The notes under the pieces: generated by a model | The model's input: only the letters and a program-made list of their open reading frames with translations | What the model was told of the DNA's origin: nothing | Databases searched by the model: none | Source of the DNA: Saprospiraceae bacterium | GTDB lineage: Bacteria > Bacteroidota > Bacteroidia > Chitinophagales > Saprospiraceae | NCBI GenBank assembly: GCA_016708265.1 | Contig: JADJGA010000012.1 | Span: 593,001-657,000, forward strand | Direction: 5' to 3' | Length of the DNA stretch: 64,000 nt | Made by a program: the position numbers and the translations under genes | Shown: positions 55,343 through 64,000 of the stretch, one piece after another | How positions within the stretch are numbered: the first letter of the stretch is position 1 | Layout: every line of letters begins with the position of its first letter

Positions 55343-57055
55343 TCACTTCCCGATCAGCACTCCCGAAACACACCAGGCACTGAAACTTGATCCTTCATCC
55401 TGTCCCTGTGGGATAGCTATTCTGATCATGTGTTTACCTCTTTTCAGCTTTCCTATTTCAATATAATTAGGTACGGTAACTGATCCGGGGCACCATCCTG
55501 AACGGCTGTAATCACTTGATGACAATCCGTTCCAGAAATTTCCGGATGACGGATTGAATTCCCTGAAGTTCATGCAATCAGTTCTCCAGGGTATGTATTT
55601 GAAAACCAATTTATCATTAAGGAAAATGCTGTTTGTTTTCTGCACAAATTCATCACCGTTTTCCCAGCCACCGTGTCCTGTGGTGATATATCTTAAAAAA
55701 TAATCTTTGCTTGTATCAGCTATTTCAAAACTAACTTCAAGGGAATCTTTGTCAAAAAAAGTACCATAGTTTTGACCTGCCATTTCCATAAAATTAAGTG
55801 TGTTAAACAATGGTATTATCTGAGATGTCTGTGGAATATTTTCTTCAATCGTTTGTGATCCCGGATAGTATACTAAGTCAAGTGATAGTTTATGACCTCC
55901 TGCATCGTAATTGCCGATAAAAGCCCCGATCCATACCTCCCCTTTGATGAAAGGGAGCATCTCTGTTATCTCCTGTTTAAAATAACTTTTTGGTTGCCAG
56001 GATTTATCCACCACCTGGACTTTGTCATTAAAATGTCCTATCCCGAATGAAGTGAAAAATCTCATCAGTTCAACAGCAGGTACAAAGTCATCATCAGCTA
56101 TCATGCCTTCATATTTTTTTCCATTCCTGCCGGTAAAAAACGGCACTTTGTCTATGCCTTCGTTCAAAGCTGTGACCATAGTAAGTTTATTTTCATCATT
56201 TATCATGAAAATAGTTCCGGTTCTGTCGTAAGCATCACCGTTAGAGTATTGTGTCACTTCTGCAAAGACCTGATAATCATTTGTAACATAAGGCAATTTT
56301 ATTTTTTTCAGAATTACAGTACCTCCGGCATAGCGAAAAACGGAATCAACTGCAGGGAATTCAGGGTTTTTCTTTTTCGATCCCCAGCAAATCTGTTCGT
56401 CATTGAAGATATTTATTCTTTTTACATAATTTTGAGTAATTCTGTGCCTGTAATTCTTTGCATCCATTTTCAAACCGGGATTTTCAGGTATAATTATCGC
56501 CTGCTTAGGAATTGTCCCGGTAATTTGTGTAGCAGAAAGCTCCCAGTTATTGTTCCTTCTTATCCTTAATACCAGGCCTTCAGGTACTCCATATGCATAA
56601 GCAGGAGTTCCCGTCACTTTTAATTCTTTTGTGAACCAGATCTCAATTTTGTTTGATCTGAGGGTAGTTATTGCTTTGGAGCAGGCATACCCCAGTATTG
56701 TGTCATTTTCACCGGTCATTTCCAAAACAGGAAGTGAATTGAAATCTGTCTCATAAAAAATACTTGTACCGTCACTCAGGTTTGCCAGCTGTTTAATGAT
56801 TTTTTTTGAGTAATCAATATATTCCTTTTCAACAGGTTTTTCCGGGATATATGCAATCTCAGAAGTTGCTGATCCGGATGTTGCCGAAAAATAACCTGCC
56901 ATTACAGTCTTGTGCATTTCAGGTCCGGCATCTGATCCATTGACAAACGCTTTATAGCTGATGGTGAACAGACCATTGTCCTGCGCAAAAAAAGTGATTG
57001 GCAAAAAGACAATGATAAAAAAAATGATATTACTGATATTATTACAAGTATTCAT
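55343..57055 (-). CDS. GLPGLI-domain fused to a PNGase F-like peptide-N-glycosidase
   Basis: A 570-residue exported protein. A signal peptide (about 1-24, ends FFAQ) is followed by a GLPGLI-family domain at about 27-185 (ILGYACSKAIT, AYAYGVPEGLVLRI) and then a PNGase F-like module at about 215-570. That module has YDRTG (Asp277, where the family's first catalytic Asp is expected), TGHGGWENGDEF with Glu469 at the position of the second catalytic acid, and the strongly conserved RTDCMNFREFNP, SSDYSRSGWCPGSV and WCVSGVL segments. PNGase F enzymes release N-glycans from Asn by hydrolysing the glycosylamine. No T9SS sorting domain is present, so it may stay in the periplasm. It follows a GH29 fucosidase gene by 38 bases. 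Confidence 0.85.
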   Translation of the reverse strand: MNTCNNISNIIFFIIVFLPITFFAQDNGLFTISYKAFVNGSDAGPEMHKTVMAGYFSATSGSATSEIAYIPEKPVEKEYIDYSKKIIKQLANLSDGTSIFYETDFNSLPVLEMTGENDTILGYACSKAITTLRSNKIEIWFTKELKVTGTPAYAYGVPEGLVLRIRRNNNWELSATQITGTIPKQAIIIPENPGLKMDAKNYRHRITQNYVKRINIFNDEQICWGSKKKNPEFPAVDSVFRYAGGTVILKKIKLPYVTNDYQVFAEVTQYSNGDAYDRTGTIFMINDENKLTMVTALNEGIDKVPFFTGRNGKKYEGMIADDDFVPAVELMRFFTSFGIGHFNDKVQVVDKSWQPKSYFKQEITEMLPFIKGEVWIGAFIGNYDAGGHKLSLDLVYYPGSQTIEENIPQTSQIIPLFNTLNFMEMAGQNYGTFFDKDSLEVSFEIADTSKDYFLRYITTGHGGWENGDEFVQKTNSIFLNDKLVFKYIPWRTDCMNFREFNPSSGNFWNGLSSSDYSRSGWCPGSVTVPNYIEIGKLKRGKHMIRIAIPQGQDEGSSFSAWCVSGVLIGK

Positions 57056-57093
57056 ATTATAACTATTAATATATATAAATTATATATAATTTA

Positions 57094-58569
57094 TTACTTA
57101 AAATCGTATTTAAAAACATAAGCATCTTGTACTAAAATGCTTTTTCTGCTCTTTTCCGGTATTGTAATCCTGAATCCTCCCGGTATTTTTTTCCAGGAGA
57201 ACAAATCTCTGGATCCTAAAATCTGCACTTTATCCCCTGAAGGCACTATGTTTGTGATCACATCGATAATTGATGGTAAAGCAGTCTCATTTTCCTTTGC
57301 AAGGAAGAGTGCGTATGCAGTATCAGAATTTTTATTTTTGGTAAAACAGATATTATTAGATTTGTATGGAAGTAAAGGTCTGGTGTTGTAAATAGCCTCA
57401 CCATTTATGTCCATCCATTTTCCAATCTGTTCAAGTAACCTGTAAGCACCATCATCCCAGGTCCCGGAAGGTGAAGGAGCGATATTTAACAAAAGATTTC
57501 CTCCTTTGGAGACAATATCGATCAGCATATGAATTGCCCTGTTTGAACTCATATATGTGGCATCCGGTACCCATGACCAGCCTCCTCCGCTTATTATGCA
57601 CGATTCCCAGGGGTAGGGGAGTGTTGACTCCGGTACTGTATTTTCAGGTGTTAAATAATTCTGATTTATACCTGGTACTGCCCTGTCAACAACTATCAGT
57701 CCCGGTTGCTTTTTTCGTGCTTTTTCAACCAGTTCATCCATTTTGATATCCTGGTTTACATATGTTTCTTTTAAAAATCCGGACTTTGATTCGTTTATTT
57801 TGTTCTCATAATATGATTTGATCATCTCTTTGTCCATTTTCAGTACCCAGCCTCCGTCGAGCCACAAGATATCTATTTTCCCATAATCACTCATGAGTTC
57901 AAGTATCTGATTATGAGTGAATTCTGTATATTTATTCCAGGTATCAGGATAAATCTCCGGGTCATAATTTACATTTCTGTTGAAAGGAGGGAAGTAGGGA
58001 TTCCAGTAATATTCAGAATGCCAGTCTGGTTTTGAGAAGTATGTTCCACACAACATGCCTTGTTTGCGGAATGAGTCAAATATCTCTTTAGTTATATTAG
58101 ATTTTTTATTAACATGAAACGGACATTTTTCATCAGTGATCTTATAATCTGTATATTTTGAATTGAACATACTGAATCCGTCATGATGTTTTGTTGTGAA
58201 AACAACGTACTTCATGCCGGCTTTTTTCGCAGCATCAGCCCATTTATCAGGTTCAAAACCGATCGGATTGAAAGTCAATTTCAGGTTTTCATATTCCTGT
58301 ACATATTTAAAGTAATCATTAGGAGAATTTCCTCTTTTTCTTTCGCACCAACCGTAATCTTCCGGGCATATACTCCATGATTCAACTATGCCCCACTGGC
58401 TGTAAGGGCCCCAATGCATCAGGAGACCAAATTTCAGGTCCTGCCATTCTTCAAGTTTTTGAATGACAAGCGGATCTGAAGGGTAAAAATATTTTTGTTT
58501 TTCAATTTCGTGCTGGGAAAAGAGAATTTGTGTAAATACCAGCAGAAATAAAGTAATACAGGTTTTCAT
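57094..58569 (-). CDS. GH29 alpha-L-fucosidase, exported
   Basis: A 491-residue glycoside hydrolase. Signal peptide about 1-18 (ILFSQ). The (beta/alpha)8 catalytic domain shows FGLLMHWGPYSQWG, TTKHHDGFSMFNS (His128, His129) and the nucleophile strand IDILWLDGGW (Asp238), then SKGGNLLLNIAPSPSG. A C-terminal beta-domain begins at about 410. GH29 enzymes hydrolyse alpha-L-fucose from glycans with retention. Located upstream of the PNGase F-like gene in the same direction; the pair fits removal of fucose and release of N-glycans. The acid/base residue is not obvious by inspection. Confidence 0.9.
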   Translation of the reverse strand: MKTCITLFLLVFTQILFSQHEIEKQKYFYPSDPLVIQKLEEWQDLKFGLLMHWGPYSQWGIVESWSICPEDYGWCERKRGNSPNDYFKYVQEYENLKLTFNPIGFEPDKWADAAKKAGMKYVVFTTKHHDGFSMFNSKYTDYKITDEKCPFHVNKKSNITKEIFDSFRKQGMLCGTYFSKPDWHSEYYWNPYFPPFNRNVNYDPEIYPDTWNKYTEFTHNQILELMSDYGKIDILWLDGGWVLKMDKEMIKSYYENKINESKSGFLKETYVNQDIKMDELVEKARKKQPGLIVVDRAVPGINQNYLTPENTVPESTLPYPWESCIISGGGWSWVPDATYMSSNRAIHMLIDIVSKGGNLLLNIAPSPSGTWDDGAYRLLEQIGKWMDINGEAIYNTRPLLPYKSNNICFTKNKNSDTAYALFLAKENETALPSIIDVITNIVPSGDKVQILGSRDLFSWKKIPGGFRITIPEKSRKSILVQDAYVFKYDFK

Positions 58570-59044
58570 TGGTTAAAGTTTGAATTAAATAAATACAATA
58601 TTTTCAATAAATACTCAACAGAAGGTAAATGACTATTGCAAACATAATAAAATCTGAGCTTGATTGATATAAAACCCATAAATTGGTGATGAATTAAGAT
58701 TTTTTATAAATAGGTTGGGGTAGAATGGAATAAGGGATGGATGGACTGAAGAATGAATAGTTTGACCGTTGTCAGTTGTCGGTTTGTCTGTTGTTGCTTG
58801 GTCGGTTGTATGATATTTTCTGGTAGGTTGATGGTTATAGAAATATTCAGTCCTTGATCCTTTTATTTTATTGATCATAAAAAATCGTCCCGAGAAATCA
58901 AGAGAGAATTGAAATTTAAAAATGAATTAATAATTTGTTAATAACAAAATGGTATAAGTAATTCAATACTTTAGTCCTTGAAGACCGAATTGGCATCAGG
59001 TTAATTCGCTTTCTTAAAGAGTATATTTTAAGATGCGGTATTTG
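58570..59044. repeat. Intergenic stretch with low-complexity GTTG-rich repeat
   Basis: The segment about 58720-58870 contains short tandem-like units (GTTGTCAGTTGTCGGTTTG, TTGGTCGGTTG) and a GGTAGAATGG block shared with the repeat at 62780-62940. An 81-codon minus frame through it is repeat-coded and not a gene. The rest is AT-rich with no signal seen. Confidence 0.5.
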
Positions 59045-59983
59045 TCATTTATAATATTCTTTTCCTTCAAAATACTTAGAACCAATAAAATAGCCAATTT
59101 CTTTGAATCCTTTTTTTCCATACTCAAATTCAACTAAAGCTAAATTCTTGATCACATCCACACTATAATAATAAATTGGAACTACCAATTTAAGTTCACA
59201 ATTTAAAATGCCCCATTTATTTCCTAACTTCACGCCAAGATGTTTTTGCTCATCCAAAACTTTAAAACCACCGTACTTAAATTCAATTGATCTTTCAAAA
59301 CCATGCTTTGAAATTGAATCTAAATTCATGAAATCCTGTGAATCTTTAATAAATACCTTTATAGGTGCTATTTCAAATCTGTAAAGTGCATATTTATTTT
59401 CTTTTTTAAGAATAAGTATTTGGAAATCAAGCTCATAAAACGTATCTATTTTTATCTTTGAAGTGTCAAAATATGTTTCACCATTATCTTGTATGTTTGC
59501 AATAAGCAAATATGATTTTATAATTTCAAATTTACCATTTACCTTAACCAGGTTTTTTAATAGATTTCTCCTTGGACCTTGATAGCAGCTACCAATAATC
59601 CTGCGAGGACATTTATTAATACACACTTTCTTGCCATTTCGATCAATACACTTCCATTTTTTGCCTACTCTGACACCGGCAAAACCATTATAATGTTCAA
59701 ATACCTCATCATATTTTGGAGGAATATGCCATTTTCCGTTTATATCAATATAGCCATATTTACCATTTATTTTTGCAATTGCGAGTCCTTTACTAAAAAA
59801 CATTACAGTATCAAATTGCGGTTTTATTACACAATCACCAGAATCATTATTGAATCCCCATTTCCCGAAATAATAATACGGATAATACTGATGACTAGAA
59901 TCACTGATGGATTTTAAGTTAAGACATGATAAGAAAAATGTAACAAATATTAAAATAATTGATATGTTATAAAAAAGTTTCAT
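59045..59983 (-). CDS. WG-repeat lipoprotein
   Basis: A 312-residue protein with a lipoprotein signal (FFLSC, Cys20) and several WG (KWG) repeats: KWGFNNDSGDCVIKPQFDTV, KYGYIDINGKWHIPPKYDEV, KWKCIDRNGKKV and KWGILNCELKLVVPIYYYSV. WG repeats form small beta-rich modules of unknown binding role and are common in Bacteroidota. A four-Cys cluster (CIDRNGKKVCINKCPRR) is an extra feature. It is a single gene, with repeat-rich sequence downstream. Confidence 0.82.
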   Translation of the reverse strand: MKLFYNISIILIFVTFFLSCLNLKSISDSSHQYYPYYYFGKWGFNNDSGDCVIKPQFDTVMFFSKGLAIAKINGKYGYIDINGKWHIPPKYDEVFEHYNGFAGVRVGKKWKCIDRNGKKVCINKCPRRIIGSCYQGPRRNLLKNLVKVNGKFEIIKSYLLIANIQDNGETYFDTSKIKIDTFYELDFQILILKKENKYALYRFEIAPIKVFIKDSQDFMNLDSISKHGFERSIEFKYGGFKVLDEQKHLGVKLGNKWGILNCELKLVVPIYYYSVDVIKNLALVEFEYGKKGFKEIGYFIGSKYFEGKEYYK

Positions 59984-60621
59984 TAATTATATTTGTTCTA
60001 TTATTTTTGATGACCTGAAAATAAAAATTAAAACATTGCATTTTTATTAAAATGTATTCTATAATAACGAATCAGATTTTATTTTGTGAATGTAAATATT
60101 AATGTACAATCCACTATCATTTTCAAGAAAATCATTTATAATTCAAATATATTAAAACCTTTCGAGTTATTGCGAGTGACCGACGATTTAGTTTTCATAT
60201 AAGTGAGTAAAAGTTTCATGTTTGAATCAACATCATTTATACAATTCATGATATAATTACCGTTGCCAACTTGGAAATGTTGTCTTAATCTATTAAATTT
60301 AAGACTTCAATTATAAATAAGTTACTAAATTCATATTTTCCTTTTCAAATTATGGGCAATTTATTCGATGTTTTGTAACTTTAAAATGCTCAATAAAATA
60401 TTCAAATTATTTAGAAATTTTTATTCGGTTATCAGCATATAAAAAATATCACTTTAGAAACCCTAAATTACTGTTAAAAAAATTATTCCTTTATAAAATA
60501 GCACAAGTTTTATTTTAAATTGGCATTTGCCCTATGTATTCATCTATTCTATTCAATAGCTTGTACATTAATAGCAGGATAATTATAATTTTCTCTATTT
60601 TTGCGTTTTAAATTTTGAAAT
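59984..60621. other. Non-coding stretch upstream of the S46 peptidase
   Basis: AT-rich; only the promoter element at 60596-60603 is recognisable. No gene is called. Confidence 0.5.
60596..60603 (+). promoter_or_regulatory. Bacteroidota -7 element (TATTTTTG) for the S46 peptidase gene
   Basis: Exact TAnnTTTG followed by C, 18 bases before the ATG at 60622, so the leader should be about 10 bases. Confidence 0.6.
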
Positions 60622-62778
60622 ATGAAAAGACTTGTTTTTAATCTGGTAATACTTTTATTCGTTGTTTTAACTGCTCATTCCCAGGGTGGAATGTGGCTGC
60701 CAAATGAGATCTCCGGTAAGATCGAAAAGGAAATGAAGTCTTTTGGCTTAAAACTCAAGGCTGAAAAAATATATAGCGAGAAAAACAACTCTATCAAAGA
60801 TGCAATTGTACAATTTGGAAGGGGTTGCACCGGTGAGATTATTTCCGATAAAGGACTGCTGATCACAAACCATCATTGCGGTTATGGAGCTATTCAGAGG
60901 TTATCGACTGTTGAAAATAATCTGTTTGAGAAGGGTTACTGGGCTGAAAGCTATGAAAAGGAACTTCCGGGTAAAGGTCTGACTGTAACTTTTGTGGAGA
61001 AGATCGAAGATATTACAGACCGGGTTTTGAACGGGGCAATGGAAGGAATGAGCAATTCTGCACTGCAATCTCTTGTCGATAAAAATATTGACAGGATCAA
61101 AAAGGAAACAAAAACAGATCCCTTCCAGGTACTTGAGATCAGCCCTTTTTATAATGGGAACAAGTATTATCTGTTTTATAAAAAAATATATAAGGACATC
61201 AGACTTGCAGGGACTGCTCCTGAATCTATCGGTAAATTCGGAGCTGATACTGACAACTGGGTATGGCCAAGGCACAATGCTGATTTCGCATTGTTCAGGA
61301 TATATGCCGATAAGGACAATAATCCTGCTGATTATTCACCTCACAATAAACCTTTTATACCCAAGCACTCATTACCTGTATCGATTGCTGAAAAAAAAGA
61401 AGGAGATTTTACAATGGTATTCGGTTTTCCGGGCAGAACTTCTGAATATCTCCCTGCGGTGGCAGTTGATATGATTGCCAATAAGATAGATCCGGCAATA
61501 ACAGATATAAGAGGAATTGCACTATCTATAATGGACAGATATATGCGTGAGGATGCAGCTACTAAGTTGAAATATGCTTCAAAATATGCAGGTATAGCAA
61601 ATTTCTGGAAGAAATGGATAGGTGAATCACAGGGTATCAACCAGTCGGGAGCAGTGAGTAAGAAAAGGGAATATGAAGAGGAATTTATAAATCGAATTAA
61701 AACAAATCCTGACAAACAAATTAAATATGGTGATATTATAAGTAAAATGGAAAGACTTTACGAAGAATTCACTCCTTATAGCATTGCTGAAAACATGATT
61801 GATGAGACTTTCGCCTCGAATATCGACCTGATGACCATTATGAGTGTTTCTGCTCGCCTAAAATCTGTTTTTGAGAATAATGGTGAAAAGGCTTTCAACG
61901 AATTTAAATCAAGACTTTTACCTTTTGTTCAGAACAAATACAGCGAGTATAATCACGATATTGACAAAGAGATTTTTGCTGCTCTCATTAAGAATTATTT
62001 AAACAAATCAGAAGAAAAATTCATTCCCGAAAGTATTGGGGGCTTAAAGACTGACAAAGAAATCGAAGATTTTACAGATAAGATCTATTCCACAGCTTTC
62101 AGCAGTTTTGATAATTTTAAAAAAGTGATTGACAGTACAGACAGTAAATGGATACTATCGGTATTTGATAAAGATGCTGCTTTTAACTTTGCCATGGAAA
62201 TCAACAGTCTCAGCGATGATAAAGTGGCTCCATACTACAATGAACTGAAGGTACAGATTGACAGTCTACAGAAGATATACATGAAAGCCCAGATGGAAGT
62301 ATTTCCTGAAAAAAAATATTTTCCGGATGCAAACAGTACATTGAGGATCACTTACGGACAGATAAATGGATATAGTCCCAGAGATGCAGTATACTATAAA
62401 CCATTTACTTATGTCGAAGGTGTGATGGAAAAATACAAACCCGGAGACTATGAATTCGATCTTCCGGCAAAATATCTTGAAATGATGGAGAAAAAGGATT
62501 TTGGTCCTTATGCCGATAAAACCGGTTCAGTGCCCGTATGCTTTATAGGAACAAATCATACTACTGGTGGAAATTCAGGTAGCCCGGCCCTTGATGCCAG
62601 AGGTAATTTCATCGGTATCAATTTCGACCGTGTATGGGAAGGAACTATGAGTGATCTTTACTATGATCCGAAAATATGCCGCAATATTATGGCTGATTCA
62701 AGATACATTTTATACCTCATTGAACAATTCAGCGGATCAAAAAGGCTGATAAATGAGATGAAAATTGTGGGGAAGTGA
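60622..62778 (+). CDS. S46-family dipeptidyl-peptidase, DPP11-like (Asp/Glu-specific)
   Basis: A 718-residue periplasmic serine exopeptidase releasing N-terminal dipeptides. Signal peptide about 1-20 (TAHSQ) followed by GGMWLPNEI, the conserved mature N-terminus. The chymotrypsin-like triad fits: His85 in NHHCGYG, Asp221 in WPRHNADFALFRIY, Ser652 in TGGNSGSP. Arg670 in NFDRVWEGTMSD lies at the position that is Arg in DPP11 (acidic P1 preference) and Gly in DPP7 of Porphyromonas gingivalis, so this is predicted to be the Asp/Glu-specific type. Length matches the family. Supports use of peptides as food, together with the secreted proteases in this window. Confidence 0.92.
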   Translation: MKRLVFNLVILLFVVLTAHSQGGMWLPNEISGKIEKEMKSFGLKLKAEKIYSEKNNSIKDAIVQFGRGCTGEIISDKGLLITNHHCGYGAIQRLSTVENNLFEKGYWAESYEKELPGKGLTVTFVEKIEDITDRVLNGAMEGMSNSALQSLVDKNIDRIKKETKTDPFQVLEISPFYNGNKYYLFYKKIYKDIRLAGTAPESIGKFGADTDNWVWPRHNADFALFRIYADKDNNPADYSPHNKPFIPKHSLPVSIAEKKEGDFTMVFGFPGRTSEYLPAVAVDMIANKIDPAITDIRGIALSIMDRYMREDAATKLKYASKYAGIANFWKKWIGESQGINQSGAVSKKREYEEEFINRIKTNPDKQIKYGDIISKMERLYEEFTPYSIAENMIDETFASNIDLMTIMSVSARLKSVFENNGEKAFNEFKSRLLPFVQNKYSEYNHDIDKEIFAALIKNYLNKSEEKFIPESIGGLKTDKEIEDFTDKIYSTAFSSFDNFKKVIDSTDSKWILSVFDKDAAFNFAMEINSLSDDKVAPYYNELKVQIDSLQKIYMKAQMEVFPEKKYFPDANSTLRITYGQINGYSPRDAVYYKPFTYVEGVMEKYKPGDYEFDLPAKYLEMMEKKDFGPYADKTGSVPVCFIGTNHTTGGNSGSPALDARGNFIGINFDRVWEGTMSDLYYDPKICRNIMADSRYILYLIEQFSGSKRLINEMKIVGK

Positions 62779-62782
62779 AGAG

Positions 62783-62940
62783 TTAAAAATGAAAAGTGAA
62801 AAATGAAAAATGAAAAGGTAAGAGTGAAAAGTTTATGAATATTATAATTGTTAATGGTTATATAGTATTAACCATTCTACCCTTCAACCATTCTACCTTT
62901 CAACCTTTTTTCTTCATTTTTCATTTTCAATTATCCCTAC
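62783..62940. repeat. Intergenic repeat block with inverted structure
   Basis: AAAGTGAAAAATGAAAAATG units at the left are matched by TTCATTTTTCATTTTC at the right, and AATGGTTA (62853-62860) with TAACCATT (62869-62876) makes an 8-bp palindrome. ACCATTCTACC and CAACC units alternate between them. It separates the S46 gene from the convergent AAA gene and could act as a bidirectional stop, but is mainly a member of the dispersed repeat family. Confidence 0.55.
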
Positions 62941-64000
62941 TTACCCTCTGTTTTCTGCCCTGAAACCTATGTTTTTCTTGTTGAATATGGATTTCTCTTC
63001 GAGTATAGCTTTTTGAATATCATGGATTGTAACCTTGTTTATATCTGATTTTTGTCGTTCTTCAGCCGGCATATTGGCAATCCTGATATTTTGGTTTTCA
63101 ATGATCTCGATCACCATGCTCCTGACTTTTCTTCCATTGCCGAAGTATTTATCTCTTTTCTTCACTATTGTCTCAAAATACTTCATCAGTATCGGACCTG
63201 CTTCAAGCTCGAGTTCAAGATCTTTTTCAGCAAACATGTCATTTGCAATGCTGAACAGTTGTGAAGCTGTGTAATCCTCGAATTTCAGGATCTTATCGAA
63301 CCTCGATTTTAAGCCAGGATTTGCATTGAGGAATTTTTCCATATCTTCGGGATAACCGGCTACGAACACAAAAAATTCACCTCTGCGGTCTTCCATTCTT
63401 TTCAATAGTGCCTGTATGGCTTCATGACCGAAATCATTATAACCTCCTGCTGCTGTGAGAGAATATGCTTCGTCTATAAACAGGACCCCGCCCATGGATT
63501 CATCTATTTTTTCTGCCGTTTTAATGGCGGTTTGTCCTACATATCCAGCAACAAGTCCCTGTCTGTCAGTTTCCACCATGTGACCTCTTTCAAGGATTCC
63601 CAGTGCTTTATATATTTTAGTGAGTATCCTGGCAACTGTAGTCTTACCTGTTCCGGGATTCCCGATAAAAACCGTATGAAGATAAAATGAATTCAGAACG
63701 TTTTTACCAGTTTCGAGGTGATAACGCACAACTCCAACGGTTTCCAGGATCTCCTGTTTTACTTTTTCAAGGCCGATAAGTTTATTAAGTTCGTCGAATG
63801 CTTCCTGGAGTAGTTTTTCATCTATTGGTATTTTTGGCAGTGAGCGCGATCTTCCAAGATCAATTTGAGCCACATCGGTCTCTTCAACTGAACTTAATTC
63901 TTCGGTGCTCAGGGATTTTGCATTTTCCATAAGCATGATCCTCAGTGCCATATTTATTTTAGCTTGTTCGATCAGCTCATAAACAAACCTGGCATTTCCA
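62941..64000 (-). CDS. CbxX/CfqX-type AAA+ ATPase, multi-domain, N-terminus cut by window edge
   Basis: The frame is open to the right edge, so the ATG at 63951 is internal. The first visible residues (GNARFVYELIEQAKINMALRI, then LSTEELSSVEETD) are the C-terminal lid pattern of a preceding AAA domain of the same family. A full AAA domain follows: LIGLEKVKQEI, Walker A GNPGTGKTT, YVGQTAIKTAEKID, Walker B GGVLFIDEAYSL, the ALLKRMEDRRGEFFVFVAGY segment, and a second lid GNGRKVRSMVIEIIENQNIR. Tandem-AAA proteins of this CbbX-like type are common in many bacteria outside photosynthesis, with diverse remodelling roles. No Rubisco genes are nearby, so a Rubisco activase role is not suggested. Confidence 0.88.
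   Translation of the reverse strand, partial: GNARFVYELIEQAKINMALRIMLMENAKSLSTEELSSVEETDVAQIDLGRSRSLPKIPIDEKLLQEAFDELNKLIGLEKVKQEILETVGVVRYHLETGKNVLNSFYLHTVFIGNPGTGKTTVARILTKIYKALGILERGHMVETDRQGLVAGYVGQTAIKTAEKIDESMGGVLFIDEAYSLTAAGGYNDFGHEAIQALLKRMEDRRGEFFVFVAGYPEDMEKFLNANPGLKSRFDKILKFEDYTASQLFSIANDMFAEKDLELELEAGPILMKYFETIVKKRDKYFGNGRKVRSMVIEIIENQNIRIANMPAEERQKSDINKVTIHDIQKAILEEKSIFNKKNIGFRAENRG

Noticed and set aside
58633..58878. An 81-codon minus frame with Thr/Asp repeats
   Set aside because: It is a translation of the low-complexity intergenic repeat and has no family resemblance.
62941..64000. Rubisco activase CbbX
   Set aside because: Sequence fits the wider CbxX/CfqX AAA family, but there are no Rubisco genes and the protein has tandem AAA domains.

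Overview
The window looks like a chromosomal segment of a Bacteroidota bacterium, probably from the Saprospiria/Chitinophagia side of the phylum. The evidence is: low GC; no clear Shine-Dalgarno sites; eleven exact copies of the phylum's -7 promoter element TAnnTTTG next to gene starts; six secreted proteins ending in type IX secretion (T9SS) sorting domains (five type A, one type B/CHU_C); and phylum-typical housekeeping genes (DUF1573 lipoprotein, GLPGLI domain, S46 dipeptidyl-peptidase, ATP synthase a subunit with a long periplasmic N-terminus, ATP synthase beta/epsilon genes absent from the cluster). Species cannot be assigned from the sequence alone.

Layout. 0-7.7 kb: a truncated DUF1573 lipoprotein, a small outer-membrane barrel, and two tandem paralogous secreted metzincin proteases with PKD domains. 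7.8-10.6 kb (minus): a small PD-(D/E)XK (HsdR-N-like) protein downstream of a 790-residue P-loop ATPase that looks like a degenerate SF1 helicase; it is divergent from rarA. 10.7-16.8 kb (plus): rarA, acyl-CoA dehydrogenase, kdsC, a UbiA prenyltransferase, maf and two conserved proteins of unknown role, closed by a strong terminator. 16.8-18.6 kb: an Lrp/AsnC regulator and a 1.2 kb non-coding stretch with repeats. 18.6-28.8 kb: one giant T9SS-exported surface protein; its first 1.1 kb is broken by about eleven frame changes while the following 9.2 kb is intact. 29-36 kb: rbfA, HtrA protease, comF, DUF4395, ferritin, a three-gene minus operon (sugar-phosphate isomerase, lpxH, propeller-like lipoprotein), and a GT2 glycosyltransferase. 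36-39 kb (minus): a TolC/HlyD pair without a pump. 39.7-44.1 kb: a large T9SS protein with P-domain, dockerin-like and cohesin-like modules. 44.5-49.7 kb (minus): atpB-E-F-H-A-G. 50.4-55.3 kb: an M43 protease with a beta-helix and a second T9SS protein. 55.3-58.6 kb (minus): an alpha-fucosidase followed by a GLPGLI-PNGase F fusion, a likely N-glycan-stripping pair. 59-64 kb: WG-repeat lipoprotein, DPP11-like S46 peptidase, and a CbxX-type AAA protein running off the window.

Taken together the accessory content describes a peptide- and glycoprotein-eating lifestyle: secreted metzincins, an acidic-residue-specific dipeptidyl-peptidase, and a deglycosylation pair, delivered largely by T9SS. No rRNA, tRNA, CRISPR array, intact insertion sequence or phage genes were seen. 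The most unusual items are the degenerate ATPase/nuclease pair at 7.8-10.6 kb, the GLPGLI-PNGase fusion next to GH29, the alternating-domain expansion of the tandem proteases, and the frameshift cluster at the start of the giant gene.
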